Origin: Roseateles noduli
GTDB lineage: Bacteria; Pseudomonadota; Gammaproteobacteria; Burkholderiales; Burkholderiaceae_C
Direction of reading: 5' to 3'
Assembly: GCA_002205125.1 (NCBI GenBank)
Contig: NIOE01000012.1
Span: forward strand, 124,001-188,000
DNA: 64,000 nucleotides
Position numbers and translations under genes: made by a program. This document shows positions 1-9,737 of the stretch, piece by piece; position 1 is the stretch's first letter, and every line of letters begins with the position of its first letter. The notes under the pieces were generated by a model. That model was not told the origin of the DNA and did no database searches. It saw nothing but the letters and a program-made list of their open reading frames with translations.

Positions 1-252
1 GAGGTGTCGTTGTACGTCGTCCGCGCATTCATTCGACTGCGGGAACTGGCCGCGTCGCATGCTGACATTGCACATCGTCTTGGTGAACTGGAGGCGCGGA
101 CAGAAGCGCTGGCCCAGCATCAAGAGATGTTCAGCCGGCACGCGGACGATCAGTTCAAGCAGGTGTTCGAAGCCTTGAGGGACCTGATGAAGCCTTCAAG
201 TCCGTCGTCGAAACGCCCGATCGGTTTTCTTCCGCCGACCGATGATGCGTAG
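1..252 (+). CDS. ORF6N-domain protein, C-terminal part (5' end outside window)
   Basis: The frame is open from the first base and ends at TAG 250-252. It gives about 83 residues, with RAFIRLRELAASHADIAHRLGELE followed by an acidic/basic helical tail ending near KRPIGFLPP. This matches the C-terminal tail typical of ORF6N (KilA-N-like) proteins, where a 'VRAFVxLRE' segment and a short coiled coil follow the DNA-binding ORF6N domain. The domain itself lies outside the window, so the assignment rests on the tail only. The family is known from phage antirepressors and is widespread in proteobacterial chromosomes. The GTG at position 4 is internal, not a start. The gene converges on ybdK across a spacer holding two palindromes. 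Confidence 0.6.
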   Translation, partial: EVSLYVVRAFIRLRELAASHADIAHRLGELEARTEALAQHQEMFSRHADDQFKQVFEALRDLMKPSSPSSKRPIGFLPPTDDA

Positions 253-264
253 CCGCTCCGGAAT

Positions 265-293
265 GTTTGAGATCGCAGATTGCGATCTCAAAC
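265..293. repeat. Perfect palindrome, copy 1 (13-bp arms, 3-bp centre)
   Basis: Arms GTTTGAGATCGCA and TGCGATCTCAAAC flank a GAT centre. It lies between the convergent ORF6N and ybdK genes. The copy at 322-348 has centre ATC, so the two copies are exact reverse complements of each other over 27 bp. No T-run follows, so a simple intrinsic terminator is unlikely. Confidence 0.85.
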
Positions 294-321
294 CCGCGTC
301 ACGCAGAAAGTGGACTGACGT

Positions 322-348
322 TTTGAGATCGCAATCTGCGATCTCAAA
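322..348. repeat. Perfect palindrome, copy 2 (12-bp arms, 3-bp centre)
   Basis: Arms TTTGAGATCGCA and TGCGATCTCAAA flank an ATC centre. It is the exact reverse complement of the copy at 266-292, separated from it by 29 bp. The pair can fold as two small hairpins or as one long cruciform. Possible roles are a protein-binding site for the ORF6N product, a transcription block between convergent genes, or a mobile palindromic repeat. All three are inferences. Confidence 0.85.
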
Positions 349-365
349 CGTTCAGGAGGTCCGGT

Positions 366-1502
366 TCAGCGCGCCGTCCCCACCGGCCTTCCCGCCCAGC
401 GCTCGCACTGCTGCCGCACCAGCTCGTTCAGCAGCTGCTCCTTCTCCACGACCCCGCGCGCCCACGTCGCGTCGTTGCCCTGCCAGCGCATTTCCTCGCG
501 CACATACCGCAGCGCCGGTTCCGCCTTCAGCGCGACCGCGTGCGGCTCCAGCGCGTGCAGCGTGACGTTCAGATCCTCGCGCAAGCTGCGGTGCTCACCG
601 CTCTTCGGATCGACGAAGGTCCCGTCCAGCCCGAACCGGCACGCTTGGAACCGGTTGAACGTGTAGGGCAGGTAGTCGTCCTCGTGCAGCGCGAACGGCT
701 TGTCGTGCGAGATCCACCGCGCCAGGCACTGGATCAGCGCCGCCAGCGCCGAGGCCTTCTCGATCGTCAGCGGCGTGTCGAGCACCCGCACCTCGATCGT
801 CCCGTACTCGGGCTTGGGCCGGATGTCCCAGTAGAAGTCCTTCATGCTCTTCACGACGCCCGTGTGGGTCATCTTTTCGAAGAACACCAGGAAGTCGTCC
901 CAGGTCAGCACGAAGGGCGCGCGTCCCGACAGCGGGAACGCGAACACCGAGTTCAAGCGCGCCGAATGGAAGCCGGTGTCGTTCCCCTGCACGTACGGCG
1001 AGGACGCCGACAGCGCGATCAGATGCGGGATGAAACGCGACAGCCCGTGCAGCAGTCGCAGCGCATGGTCCGGGCCTTCGCAGCCGATGTGCACGTGCTG
1101 TCCGAACACCGTGAACTGCTTGCTCAGGTAGCCGTACAGCGACGAGATCTCCTGGAAGCGCGGCTTGTCGAAGATCCGCTGCTTGCTCCAGTGCTGGTAC
1201 GGGTGCGTGCCGCCGCCGGACAGCCCCAGGTTGAGCCGGTCGGCGCTGCGCACCAGCGCATCGCGCGTGGTGGTCAGCTGCTCCAGCACCTGCTCGTAGT
1301 TCGTGCAGACGTTGGTGCAGAGCTCGATCATGCTGTCCGTGATCTCGGGCGTGACGTCGCCCGGCACGGTCTCGCCCTTCATCACCCGCAGCAGATCCTT
1401 CGATCCCGGCATCAGGTCGTAGTCATGGCGGTTGACGATCTGGAGCTCCAGCTCCACGCCCATCGTCAGAGGCTTCGAAATGGCAAATGGTTCGAGGCTC
1501 AT
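366..1502 (-). CDS. ybdK: YbdK-type carboxylate-amine ligase (GCS2 family)
   Basis: The protein has 378 residues, the usual size of the YbdK / glutamate-cysteine ligase type 2 family. Family landmarks are an N-terminal [11 protein letters not shown], the MIELCTNVC segment, [13 protein letters not shown], the central [11 protein letters not shown] and a C-terminal RVLDTPLT block. The family binds ATP and Mg2+ and shows weak gamma-glutamyl ligase activity in vitro; its physiological role is poorly defined. The start codon (1500-1502) overlaps the stop of the upstream antiporter gene as ATGA, so the two are very probably translationally coupled. The association with an antiporter is an observation; no shared pathway is evident. 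Confidence 0.92.
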   Translation of the reverse strand: MSLEPFAISKPLTMGVELELQIVNRHDYDLMPGSKDLLRVMKGETVPGDVTPEITDSMIELCTNVCTNYEQVLEQLTTTRDALVRSADRLNLGLSGGGTHPYQHWSKQRIFDKPRFQEISSLYGYLSKQFTVFGQHVHIGCEGPDHALRLLHGLSRFIPHLIALSASSPYVQGNDTGFHSARLNSVFAFPLSGRAPFVLTWDDFLVFFEKMTHTGVVKSMKDFYWDIRPKPEYGTIEVRVLDTPLTIEKASALAALIQCLARWISHDKPFALHEDDYLPYTFNRFQACRFGLDGTFVDPKSGEHRSLREDLNVTLHALEPHAVALKAEPALRYVREEMRWQGNDATWARGVVEKEQLLNELVRQQCERWAGRPVGTAR

Positions 1503-2743
1503 CGCTTGGTCGCCTCCTTGACTACAGGCGTTTCAGGTTGATGCTCGCCGGCGAGGCGCAGGCCCCATTGCACGGCGATCGGGCCGACCAGCTCCATCAA
1601 GGCGATCGTCGACAGGATGACGGGCGCGAGCAGCGCCGCGGTCTGCGGGTGGTGCAACTGCACTTCGCTGAAGAGCACCAGCATCGTGCCGGACACCGGA
1701 CTCAGGCACACCGCCAGCGCGATGCCCTGGCGGGCGTCGATGCCGCTCAGGCGCGCCATGCCGGTCAGGGCCAGCGCCTTCGCGAACAGGCGCAGCAGCA
1801 GCAGCGCCAGCGCCAGCACCGCGCCCATCGCCAGCGCGTCCAGCGTCCACGCGGAACCGACCGCGACGAACAGCATCAGCACCAGCACCCCGCCCGCCGT
1901 GCCGAAGTGGCGCGGCCAGACCCACGGGCGTTCGGTGGTGTTGCGCAGGATCATGCCGGCCAGCAGCGGCACCAGCAGCGTCGACAGGTTCAGCACCCGC
2001 GCCACGCTCAGCGCCACCAGCACCAGGCCCAGCAGCATCAGCACCGAGTTCTCGTTGCGCAGGTCCAGCCGGCGCATCAGGTTCGCGGTGAGCCGCGCCA
2101 GCAGCGCGGCGACGATGATCGATCCGATGAAGGCATACAGCGGCTGTGCCACGGCCTCCAGCCAGTCGCCCTTCTGGTCCAGCGCCAACCAGCCCAGCAG
2201 CAGCTTGTGCGCGAGCACGCCGTAGATCGTGTTCAGCGAGGTCAGCGCGAGCATGCGCTCGCTCACCTGGCCGGCGGCGCGCAACTCCGCGCCTACGCGA
2301 CCGACCACCGCGGCGCTCGACGCCATCGTCAGCACCGCGCAGCTGAACGCTACCAGCGGGCTGACGCCCAGCAGCATCAGACCGACGCCGACGATGGCGA
2401 AGGACGCGACGGCCTCCGCCGCGCTGGCGCCCAGCAGCGCCTTGTTGTTGCGCAGCCAGCGCAGGTTCACGCGCGAGCCCATCTCGAACAGCAGCAGCGC
2501 GAGCGCGAGATCGACGACCAGCCGCAAGCGCGCGTCCAGCGCGCCGTTGGCGAAGATGCCGTGACCCAGCGCCGCCAGGACCATGCCGACGACGCTGTAC
2601 CCGACGACGCGGGGCAGGCCGAGCCGGCGGTTGACGAATTCGCCGAGCACGCCGGCGGCCACCATGGTCAGCGAGGCCCAGAACAGCCAATCGGGCCGGG
2701 GCGGCCAGCTGCTGAACTGCAGGAAGTTCGCAAAGTCGTTCAT
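1499..2743 (-). CDS. Cation:proton antiporter (CPA2/Kef-like) membrane domain
   Basis: The protein has 414 residues from the ATG at 2741-2743. This start is preceded by GAGGAGA and is preferred to an in-frame ATG 75 bp upstream because the extra residues are Pro-rich and unlike the family. The sequence consists of about a dozen hydrophobic segments typical of the Na+/H+ exchanger fold. Helix 2 has [21 protein letters not shown] and a later segment reads [16 protein letters not shown]. There is no C-terminal TrkA-N/RCK domain, so this is a membrane-only antiporter. It probably exchanges K+ or Na+ for protons in the inner membrane; the ion is not predictable. Its last 4 bases overlap ybdK. Confidence 0.85.
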   Translation of the reverse strand: MNDFANFLQFSSWPPRPDWLFWASLTMVAAGVLGEFVNRRLGLPRVVGYSVVGMVLAALGHGIFANGALDARLRLVVDLALALLLFEMGSRVNLRWLRNNKALLGASAAEAVASFAIVGVGLMLLGVSPLVAFSCAVLTMASSAAVVGRVGAELRAAGQVSERMLALTSLNTIYGVLAHKLLLGWLALDQKGDWLEAVAQPLYAFIGSIIVAALLARLTANLMRRLDLRNENSVLMLLGLVLVALSVARVLNLSTLLVPLLAGMILRNTTERPWVWPRHFGTAGGVLVLMLFVAVGSAWTLDALAMGAVLALALLLLRLFAKALALTGMARLSGIDARQGIALAVCLSPVSGTMLVLFSEVQLHHPQTAALLAPVILSTIALMELVGPIAVQWGLRLAGEHQPETPVVKEATKR

Positions 2744-3051
2744 CAAGACGAAGGTTCTCCTCGTATCGTGGACGGCGGCCAGCGCGGGATCCGGTGGGCC
2801 GGGGAAGCCCCCGATCATCGGGCCAATCCGGTCGCCGCAATGGCGATGGCGGACAGGTGCTGGCAGCCTTTACTTGTCGGCTTTACCGATTGCCGGTCAT
2901 CGGCAACCGGGCGGGAGCGTCAATTGCCGTCTCCGCGCCGGTCTTGTCGCACGTGTGGCAATCGGCGGTCCGGGCGATCACCTGGACGCGGGCCGTGCCG
3001 CAGGGTCAGGACTTGCCGGCGTCGATCGTCCGCGAGGAAGCGGATCAGGAA
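2744..3051. other. Intergenic stretch without a gene
   Basis: These 308 bp lie between the antiporter start and the stop of the next minus-strand gene. Open frames here are shadows. The only structure seen is a small inverted repeat (TTGCCG 2890-2895, CGGCAA 2901-2906) inside a GC-rich leader. The antiporter promoter should lie here, but no clear -35/-10 pair is visible. Confidence 0.5.
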
Positions 3052-6000
3052 TCAGGCTTCAGAAGGGGAAGCCGCCGGCGGCGAAGAGCGCACGACCGTC
3101 AGGTCGCTGCTCGACAGCCAGTCTGCCATCGTTTCGCGGGAACGCTGGCGCAATGCGCCCTCGAGGTCGGGGACATCGTCCCGCGGCGGAACGCCGATGA
3201 CACCCTCCCAGCCGTTGCGGCCGCTGCGCTTGACCGCGTAGAGCGCTTCGTCGGCCAGCGCGACCGTCGCGGCCCAGTCCAGCGCCCGCGGGAAGGCCGG
3301 CGCCAGTGGGAACGCCGCGAAGCCCACCGAGCAGGTCACGTCCACGGTCCGGCCGTCGCCGAGGTCGAAGGGCGCGCCGCTGACCTGCAGCCGCGCGCGT
3401 TCCGCGAGCTCCGCCGCATGGGCCCGCGAGGTGTCGCGCGCGACGATGAGGAACTCCTCGCCGCCCCAGCGCACGAGATAGTCCGCCTCGCGGAACACGG
3501 CGGTCAGCCGGTCGCGCATCTGCTGCAGCACCGCGTCGCCGGCCGCGTGGCCGAGTCGGTCGTTCAGCGCCTTGAAGTGGTCGAGGTCGAGCAGGAAGAA
3601 GATCAGGTCGCCGTCGTCCGGCGGCGTCGCGCCAATGTCGTTGCCGTTGCCGTTGCCGTTGCCGTTCGCGCCTCCGTCGCCGCGCGCCTGTTCATGACGG
3701 CGCACTGCGAGCGCCACGTCGGCGTCGACATGCTGCGTCAGGAAGCGGCGGTTCCGAAGTCCGGTGAGCGGATCGGACAGGCTGGATTCCTCCAGCGCCA
3801 CCGTCTTCGCCTGCAGGTCGAGCGAGAGCCGCTCCAGTTCGGCGGTCCGCGCCCGCACCTTGATCTCCAGCGCCAGCTGCGAACGCCGGAGGTAGGAGGT
3901 GCGCAGCGCCACCAGCAGGTAGACCAGCAGGATCAGTGCCGCGCCGCCGAGCGTGCGCGCCCACCAGGTCTGCCACCATTCGGGCATCACGCGCACGGGG
4001 ATGTCGAGCTCCAGCGGGCTCCACACGCCGTTGCGGTTGGTGCCGCGCACGCGCAGCCGGTACTTGCCCGGATCGAGGTTGGTGTACACGGCCACGCGCA
4101 GGTCGGCGCCGGTGCTGATCCAGTCCGGGTCGAAGCCTTCCAGCTGATACGCGTAGCGGTTGCGTTCGGGTTCGCTGAAGTCGAGCGCGGCGAACTCGAC
4201 GCTGAAGCTGCGGTTGTCGGCACCGATGGTGACGCCGTCCTCGGGCAGCTTGCCGGCCGCGAGGCGCTGGCCGTCGATGCGCAGTTCGGTGGTCACGAGC
4301 GGGGGCTTGTAGGCCCAGGCCTCGAAGCGCTCCGGCGTCACCACCAGCACGCCCTTGCTGCCGCCGAACAGCAGCCGGCCGTCGCGCGTCTTCATGTAGG
4401 CGCGGAACCAGCCGGTGCCGATGTCGACGCCGTCGGCGTTGGTCAGCTCGTAGTAGTTGTCCTTGGCCGGGTCGTAGACGAAGTTCTGCGACCAGATGCG
4501 ACCCTCGCCGTCCTCCAGCAGGTTGGCGCCGAAGGCGCGGCCGATCACGCCGTGCTTCTCGCTGATGCGGTCGAACTCCGCGTCGCGGCCGTCCCAGCGG
4601 GTGAGCAGGTGCAGCCCGGCGGCGGTGTCGATCCACAGCCGCTGCCTGGAATCGACCAGGAGCCCGACGATCGAGTGGTGGCTCAAGTCGTGACCTGGCT
4701 GGGCGCGCGCGACGACCAGCTCCGTGCCGCCCGGCGGGAGGCGGTACAGGCCCTTCTCGGTGCCGACCCACAGGCCGCCGTCCTCGGTCTCGGAGATCGC
4801 GTTCACGTCGCCGGTCAGCGGCTGGCCGCCTTCCTGCCGGAGCCGAATTGGCGTCGCCGGGGTCGCCGCCTGAGGCGCCTGACCTGATTGAGCGCTCTTG
4901 CCGCTCTGTCCGCTTTGTCCGGCCGACGAAGTCTGCACGGGCGGTCCGGGCGGCAGGCGGTAGAGCCCGTCCTGCGTGCCGATCCACAGCGTGCCGTCGC
5001 GCCCGGCGAGCAGCCGCCGCGCGCGGCCGGTGCCGGCCTGGATGACGCGCAGCAGCTGGCGATCGCGCGTGTACTGGTGCAGGCCGCCGTCGCTGCCGAG
5101 CCAGACCGTTCCGTCCTTCATCTGGACGAGGCTGGAGATGCGTCCGCCCGACAGCCCGCCGCGCTGACCCGGCGCGGGGCGCAGCGTGGCGATCGACCGC
5201 AGCTGTTCGTCGAGCACCGTCACGCCGCTCTCGTTGCTGCCGAGCCAGATCTCGCCGGTGTCGAGCTGCACCATCGCGCGGGTGCTCGGATCGATCAGCT
5301 GTGCCTGCTTGCCCGGATCGCGGCCGCGCACCCAGGTGCTGGTGTTGGCGGGGTTGTGGCGCTGCAGGCCGCCGCCGTAGCCGCCGGTCCAGATCCAGCC
5401 GGCGCGGTCGCGCATCAACGCGCGGACCTCGTTGCCGCCCAGGCTGCCGCGGTTCAGCGGATCGTGCTTCATGGTCCGCAGCAGTTCGCCGGTGGCGACC
5501 GCGCGCAGCTCCAGCCCGCCGTTGCGGCCCAGCCAGAGGTGGCGCTCGTCCAGCGCGACGAAGGTGTTGACGGAGCCGTTCACCGCGTCCTCGGCGCGTT
5601 CGAGCAGCGTGCCCTCGCCTGTCTTCGGATCGACGAGGGCGAGGTCGCCCTGCTGCGTGCCGGCCCAGACGCGGCCGTCCGGCGCGACGAACAGGCTCAG
5701 CACGATCCTGCCGGCAAGACCTGGCTTGCCCGGCGTCGAGAACACCGGTTCGAAGCGGTCGGCGCCGGCGCGCTTGCGCGCCAGGCCCTTCCAGGTGCCG
5801 ACCCACAGCGAGCCTTCGCGGTCGATGGCCAGCGACTGGACGCGGTCGTCGGGCAGGCCGCCGGGCGTCCCCTGCCGGTAATGCTGGAAGCGGCCCTCGA
5901 CGGGGTCGTAGCGGTCCAGCCCGTGGCCGATGGTGCCGATCCAGAGCTGGCCGTCGCGGTCCTCGGCCAGCGCGCGGATCGTGCCGGCGGAGACCGCGCT

Positions 6001-6501
6001 GCGCGGCAGCTGCGGATTGGCGTCGGAGCGGAACAGCGACAGCTTCTCGCTCTGCGGGTCGTAGGCGGCCAGGCCGTCGGCCTCGGTGCCTATCCACAGG
6101 CGGCCGTCGCGCGCGACCAGCAGGGCGCGGATGAAACCGAGGCTGCGGGCCGAGCGCACACCGTTCTCGACCGGCGCGCCCGGCTGGCGGAAGTGGTAGC
6201 CGTCGAAGCGCACCAGCCCGGCGCCGGTGCCTATCCACAGGAAACCGGCGCGGTCTTGCGCGATCGCGGAGACGATGTTCAGCGGGACGGGCGCGTCGAT
6301 GCCGACGGTCTCGAAACGCGGCTCGGCGAGCAGCGAGATTTCAGGCGGCGCGGGATGGTCGGCGCGGTCGGTGTGTCCGGCGGGTGTCTCGTCCGGGAAC
6401 GCCGCGACGCCGCGCGGCGTGATCGCCATGGCAGAAGCCAAGGTCAGCACGACGGCGGCAAACAGGCTCGGCAGCAGGGGAATGGCACGTCGTCGCAGCA
6501 T
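3052..6501 (-). CDS. Beta-propeller sensor diguanylate cyclase (Reg_prop / Y_Y_Y / TM / GGDEF)
   Basis: The protein has 1149 residues from the ATG at 6499-6501, which starts a signal peptide (MLRRRAIPLLPSLFAAVVL...). The open frame extends 456 bp further upstream, but that part is antisense to the reductase gene and not credible. Order: signal peptide (1-35); about a dozen propeller blades with repeats such as 'DRAGFLWIGT' and 'DGRLWIGTEADGL' (65-740); a Y_Y_Y domain (770-835) with YAYQLEGFDPDWISTG; one TM helix (844-869); a short coiled coil; GGDEF (940-1130) with DLDHFKALND and an intact GGEEF near 1010. It probably senses a periplasmic ligand and makes c-di-GMP. A low-complexity GNGNGN insert sits in the early GGDEF domain. 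Confidence 0.9.
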   Translation of the reverse strand: MLRRRAIPLLPSLFAAVVLTLASAMAITPRGVAAFPDETPAGHTDRADHPAPPEISLLAEPRFETVGIDAPVPLNIVSAIAQDRAGFLWIGTGAGLVRFDGYHFRQPGAPVENGVRSARSLGFIRALLVARDGRLWIGTEADGLAAYDPQSEKLSLFRSDANPQLPRSAVSAGTIRALAEDRDGQLWIGTIGHGLDRYDPVEGRFQHYRQGTPGGLPDDRVQSLAIDREGSLWVGTWKGLARKRAGADRFEPVFSTPGKPGLAGRIVLSLFVAPDGRVWAGTQQGDLALVDPKTGEGTLLERAEDAVNGSVNTFVALDERHLWLGRNGGLELRAVATGELLRTMKHDPLNRGSLGGNEVRALMRDRAGWIWTGGYGGGLQRHNPANTSTWVRGRDPGKQAQLIDPSTRAMVQLDTGEIWLGSNESGVTVLDEQLRSIATLRPAPGQRGGLSGGRISSLVQMKDGTVWLGSDGGLHQYTRDRQLLRVIQAGTGRARRLLAGRDGTLWIGTQDGLYRLPPGPPVQTSSAGQSGQSGKSAQSGQAPQAATPATPIRLRQEGGQPLTGDVNAISETEDGGLWVGTEKGLYRLPPGGTELVVARAQPGHDLSHHSIVGLLVDSRQRLWIDTAAGLHLLTRWDGRDAEFDRISEKHGVIGRAFGANLLEDGEGRIWSQNFVYDPAKDNYYELTNADGVDIGTGWFRAYMKTRDGRLLFGGSKGVLVVTPERFEAWAYKPPLVTTELRIDGQRLAAGKLPEDGVTIGADNRSFSVEFAALDFSEPERNRYAYQLEGFDPDWISTGADLRVAVYTNLDPGKYRLRVRGTNRNGVWSPLELDIPVRVMPEWWQTWWARTLGGAALILLVYLLVALRTSYLRRSQLALEIKVRARTAELERLSLDLQAKTVALEESSLSDPLTGLRNRRFLTQHVDADVALAVRRHEQARGDGGANGNGNGNGNDIGATPPDDGDLIFFLLDLDHFKALNDRLGHAAGDAVLQQMRDRLTAVFREADYLVRWGGEEFLIVARDTSRAHAAELAERARLQVSGAPFDLGDGRTVDVTCSVGFAAFPLAPAFPRALDWAATVALADEALYAVKRSGRNGWEGVIGVPPRDDVPDLEGALRQRSRETMADWLSSSDLTVVRSSPPAASPSEA
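3640..3663. repeat. Hexanucleotide tandem repeat (GTTGCC x4) in the GGDEF coding region
   Basis: Four perfect GTTGCC units plus a partial fifth, read on the minus strand as GGCAAC, encode (Gly-Asn)n in the loop just before the first GGDEF beta strand. Slippage by whole units would keep the frame and change only the loop length. Confidence 0.85.
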
Positions 6502-6559
6502 CGCGCGGGATGCTAGCCGGCCGGCCGCCCGGAATGCGGCACGGGCGCGACAACCCGGC

Positions 6560-6583
6560 CCCGCCAATGAGGGGCTTGGCGGG
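6560..6583 (-). terminator. Weak hairpin downstream of the aldo/keto reductase gene
   Basis: Stem CCCGCCAA (6560-6567) / TTGGCGGG (6576-6583) with an 8-nt loop, placed 26 bp past the reductase stop codon on the minus strand. No U-tract follows, so this is at best a Rho-dependent or partial terminator. Confidence 0.3.
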
Positions 6584-6608
6584 CGCTCTGCGGATAAACC
6601 CCGAGGGC

Positions 6609-7589
6609 TTACTTGGCGAGCGGCAGCGTGATCGCGTCGATGCGCGCCAGGATGTCCGGGGTCAGCTTCGGCGTGACGGCGAGCGCGCCCAGGTTGTCCT
6701 GCAGCTGCGAGAGCTTGCTCGCGCCCAGGATCACCGTCGACACGTGCGGGTTGCGGTTGATCCACGCGATGGCCAACTGCGCCAGCGTGCAGCCCAGCTC
6801 GTCGGCGATCTTGCCGAGTTCGCCGACCGCCGCGTTGCGCTGCGGTTCCTGCAGCTGCTCGCGCAGCCAGGACATGCTCTCCAGCGCGCCGCGGCTGCCT
6901 TCGGGGATGCCGTTGCGGTACTTGCCGGTCAGCAGGCCGGACGCCAGCGGGCTCCATGTCGTCAGCCCCAGGCCGAGGTCCTCATACAGGCGGGCGTAGT
7001 CCTTCTCCACGCGCTGGCGGTGGAACAGGTGGTACTGCGGCTGCTCCATCACCGGCTTGTGCAGGTGATGACGCTCGGCGATCTCCCAGGCGGCGCGGAT
7101 CTCGTCGGCGCTCCACTCGCTGGTGCCCCAGTAGTGCGCCTTGCCCTGCGTGATCATGTCGCTCATCGCGCGCACCGTCTCCTCGATCGGTGTGTTCGGA
7201 TCGGGACGATGGCAGTACACGAGGTCGATCTCGTCCAGCCCGAAGCGCTTGAGCGAACCGTCGATGGCCTGCATCAGGTACTTGCGGTTCAGCGTGTCCT
7301 TGTAGTTGACCGTGGTGCCCGACTTGTCGATGCCCCAGTAGAACTTGGTCGACACCACGTAGGTGTGGCGGCCCCAGCCCAGCTGCCTGAAGACCTGGCC
7401 CATGATCTCCTCGCTCTTGCCGAGCGCGTAGGCCTCGGCGTTGTCGAAGAAGTTGATGCCGGCGTCGCGGGCCGCGGCCATCAGCTCGACGGCCGAGCCG
7501 GTATCGACCTGGTTGTGATACGTCACCCAGGAGCCCAGGGACAGTTCGGACACCTGCAGGCCGCTGCGGCCGAGTCGACGGTATTGCAT
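6609..7589 (-). CDS. Aldo/keto reductase, Kv-beta-like (AKR6-type)
   Basis: The protein has 326 residues from ATG 7587-7589, preceded by GGAGAA. The (beta/alpha)8 reductase signatures are present: FFDNAEAY (catalytic Asp and Tyr in the 'DxAxxY' motif), VVSTKFYWG (Lys), LVYCHRPD (His), and a C-terminal [22 protein letters not shown]-binding segment. The [12 protein letters not shown]-terminus and overall layout are those of bacterial homologues of the voltage-gated K+ channel beta subunit (YghZ/YajO group). It is a cytosolic NADPH-dependent carbonyl reductase of unknown substrate. It stands alone and is divergent from the phoD gene. Confidence 0.9.
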   Translation of the reverse strand: MQYRRLGRSGLQVSELSLGSWVTYHNQVDTGSAVELMAAARDAGINFFDNAEAYALGKSEEIMGQVFRQLGWGRHTYVVSTKFYWGIDKSGTTVNYKDTLNRKYLMQAIDGSLKRFGLDEIDLVYCHRPDPNTPIEETVRAMSDMITQGKAHYWGTSEWSADEIRAAWEIAERHHLHKPVMEQPQYHLFHRQRVEKDYARLYEDLGLGLTTWSPLASGLLTGKYRNGIPEGSRGALESMSWLREQLQEPQRNAAVGELGKIADELGCTLAQLAIAWINRNPHVSTVILGASKLSQLQDNLGALAVTPKLTPDILARIDAITLPLAK

Positions 7590-7818
7590 GCTTTTCTCCG
7601 TGGTTGCTTTTCTGAGTCTGCTGCGCGCGCTCCGAGACGTCTCTGAGTTCTCCCGGAGGCGCGCAAGCGTAGCGGAGCGCGGCGCGACTGTCAGACGGCA
7701 CGTCGAATGCCCCGCCATCGCTGTCGTCGTGATGTCACCGTGAAGCTGAACACTGTGCCGCGCACATGCGACTGCACATGCTTCCTCCCCAATTCGCAAG
7801 CCGAGCGCTCGCCCCACC

Positions 7819-9600
7819 ATGACCAAGAAGCCCCTGCTGAACCTGCTCAAGAACGACGATCACGTCGCTTCCGCCGAGCCCATCGACCACACCCGGCGCC
7901 ATCTGGTGCGCGGCGCGCTGGCGGCCGGCGCCCTGGCCGGACTGCCGCTGGCGGGTTGCGGCAGCGACGACGGCAATGGCGACAGGCCGCAGGTCGCGGT
8001 CGTCTTCAGCCACGGCGTGGCCAGCGGCGATCCGCTGAGCGACCGCGTGATCCTGTGGACGCGTGTGCTCGCGCAGGACAGCGCCGACGTGCGCGATGTG
8101 CCGGTGAGCTGGGAGGTCGCGACAGATGCGACCTTCGCCTCGGTGGTGGCCAAGGGCGACGCGACCGCCCGCGCATCGAGCGACTTCTGCGTGAAGGTCG
8201 ATGCCACCGGGCTGCAAGCCGGCGTGCGCTACTGGTACCGCTTCAAGGCTTACGCAGCGACCTCGACCGTCGGCCGCGCGAAGACCTTGCCGGTCGCCAA
8301 CGTGGCCCAGGTGCGGCTGGCAGTGTTCTCGTGCTCGAACTATCCGACCGGCTACTTCAACGTCTACGCCGAGGCGGCCAAGCGCGCCGAGACCGACAGC
8401 TACGACGTGGCCGTGCACCTGGGCGACTACATCTACGAATACGGCCCCGGCCAGTACGCGAGCGGGAGCGCGCAGGCGCTGGGTCGCGTGGTCGAACCGC
8501 AGAAGGAGATCGTTGCGCTCGCCGACTACCGCCGCCGCTATGCGCAATACCGCGCCGACGCCGATCTGCAGAAGCTGCACGCCGCGCTGCCGATGATCGC
8601 GGTGTGGGACGACCACGAGGTCGCGAACGACGCCTGGAAGGACGGCGCCGAGAACCACCAGCCGGCCACCGAAGGCGACTACGCGGTGCGCCGCGCCGCC
8701 GCCGTGCAGGCCTGGCACGAATGGCTGCCGGTGCGCGACGGCAGCGATCCGCTGGTCACGTACCGCAGCTTCAACTTCGGCGCGCTGATGTCGCTGCACA
8801 TGCTGGACACGCGGGTCCTCGCGCGCGACAAGCAGCTCAGCTACAACGACTACCTCACCGCGTCGGGCCTGGACAGCGCGAAGTTCCAGGCCGACATGGC
8901 CCGCACCGACCGCTCGTTGATGGGTGCGACGCAGAGCCAGTGGCTGCAGGCGCAGATGCAGGCGTCGACGGCCACCTGGCAGGTGCTGGGGCAGCAGGTG
9001 CTGATGGGCCGGATGAACATCCCGTCGCCCATCCTGTTCGAAGTCACCCAGCCGGGCACCGGCGTGTCGGTGTCGCAGTACGCGGCGATCGTGGCCAAGG
9101 CGCAGACGAATCCGGCGAGTCTGACGCCCCAGGAGCAGGCGGTGCTCGCCGCCCCCAGCATTCCCTACAACCTCGACGCGTGGGATGGCTATCCGGTGGC
9201 GCGCGAGACCTTGCTGGGCACGGCGCGTCAGTTGGACAAGAACCTGGTGGTCCTGGCCGGCGACACGCACAACGCCTGGGCGAACGATCTGCTGGACGCA
9301 GGGAATCGCCAGATCGGCGTCGAGTTCGCGACCTCGTCGGTGAGCTCGCCGGGCTTCGAGGAGTACGTGCCGAACGAGAACCCGCAGCAGTTCGCCGGCG
9401 CGCTGACGCAGCTGATCGGGCCGCTGGTCTATGCGGACACTTCGCGCCGCGGCTACATGACGGTCACCGCGACGGCGTCGGAATGCCGCTGCGACTGGAT
9501 CTTCGTCAGCACCATCCTGAACCGCGAGTACACGGCGACGGTCGGACAGTCGCTGCGCACGCTGCCCGGCGCAAGCGGACGCAAGCTGGTGGCGGTCTGA
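7819..9600 (+). CDS. phoD: PhoD-family alkaline phosphatase/phosphodiesterase, Tat lipoprotein
   Basis: The protein has 593 residues. The N-terminus carries a twin-arginine motif (TRRHLVRG, residues 26-33), a hydrophobic stretch, and a lipobox LAGC, indicating Tat export and lipidation. PhoD landmarks follow: [58 protein letters not shown] and LAGDTHNAW, which carry the Fe/Ca-binding residues known for this family. It should release phosphate from organic phosphodiesters/monoesters at the periplasmic face. No Pho box was recognised upstream. The GC-rich hairpin just after the stop may act as its end signal. Confidence 0.93.
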   Translation: MTKKPLLNLLKNDDHVASAEPIDHTRRHLVRGALAAGALAGLPLAGCGSDDGNGDRPQVAVVFSHGVASGDPLSDRVILWTRVLAQDSADVRDVPVSWEVATDATFASVVAKGDATARASSDFCVKVDATGLQAGVRYWYRFKAYAATSTVGRAKTLPVANVAQVRLAVFSCSNYPTGYFNVYAEAAKRAETDSYDVAVHLGDYIYEYGPGQYASGSAQALGRVVEPQKEIVALADYRRRYAQYRADADLQKLHAALPMIAVWDDHEVANDAWKDGAENHQPATEGDYAVRRAAAVQAWHEWLPVRDGSDPLVTYRSFNFGALMSLHMLDTRVLARDKQLSYNDYLTASGLDSAKFQADMARTDRSLMGATQSQWLQAQMQASTATWQVLGQQVLMGRMNIPSPILFEVTQPGTGVSVSQYAAIVAKAQTNPASLTPQEQAVLAAPSIPYNLDAWDGYPVARETLLGTARQLDKNLVVLAGDTHNAWANDLLDAGNRQIGVEFATSSVSSPGFEEYVPNENPQQFAGALTQLIGPLVYADTSRRGYMTVTATASECRCDWIFVSTILNREYTATVGQSLRTLPGASGRKLVAV

Positions 9601-9608
9601 CGACGACT

Positions 9609-9633
9609 CCCTCTCCCGCATTGCGGGAGAGGG
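9609..9633. repeat. REP-like palindrome after phoD
   Basis: CCCTCTCCCGCA (9609-9620) is followed one base later by its exact complement (9622-9633), then by GGGGTGAGGG. Elements of this CCCTCTCCC...GGGAGAGGG type recur between genes in many GC-rich proteobacteria and are usually treated as REP/REPIN-like. It could also serve as a Rho-assisted terminator. Confidence 0.6.
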
Positions 9634-9737
9634 TGGGGTGAGGGTCGCACGCACGGCTCGGTGCCGAGGAGCCCGGCGCTATAGTCATCCGCAGCCGGCC
9701 GCCTGACGCAGCCGGCATCAGTTTCCGGGTCGACGTC

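Noticed and set aside
1487-3241. 584-residue plus-strand frame over ybdK/antiporter
   Set aside because: Gln/His/Arg-rich translation typical of antisense to membrane genes; no motif.
3640-3663. CRISPR-like or satellite array
   Set aside because: Only 6-bp units inside a coding region. No spaced repeats of CRISPR type were seen anywhere in the window.
4888-6516. 542-residue open frame on the plus strand, opposite the propeller sensor
   Set aside because: It is a shadow of the GC-rich sensor gene: Arg/Ala/Pro-rich composition and no domain. The minus-strand frame has clear motifs.
6502-6957. 456-bp N-terminal extension of the propeller-GGDEF open frame
   Set aside because: It is antisense to the aldo/keto reductase gene. 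The signal peptide starting at 6501 gives a natural N-terminus.
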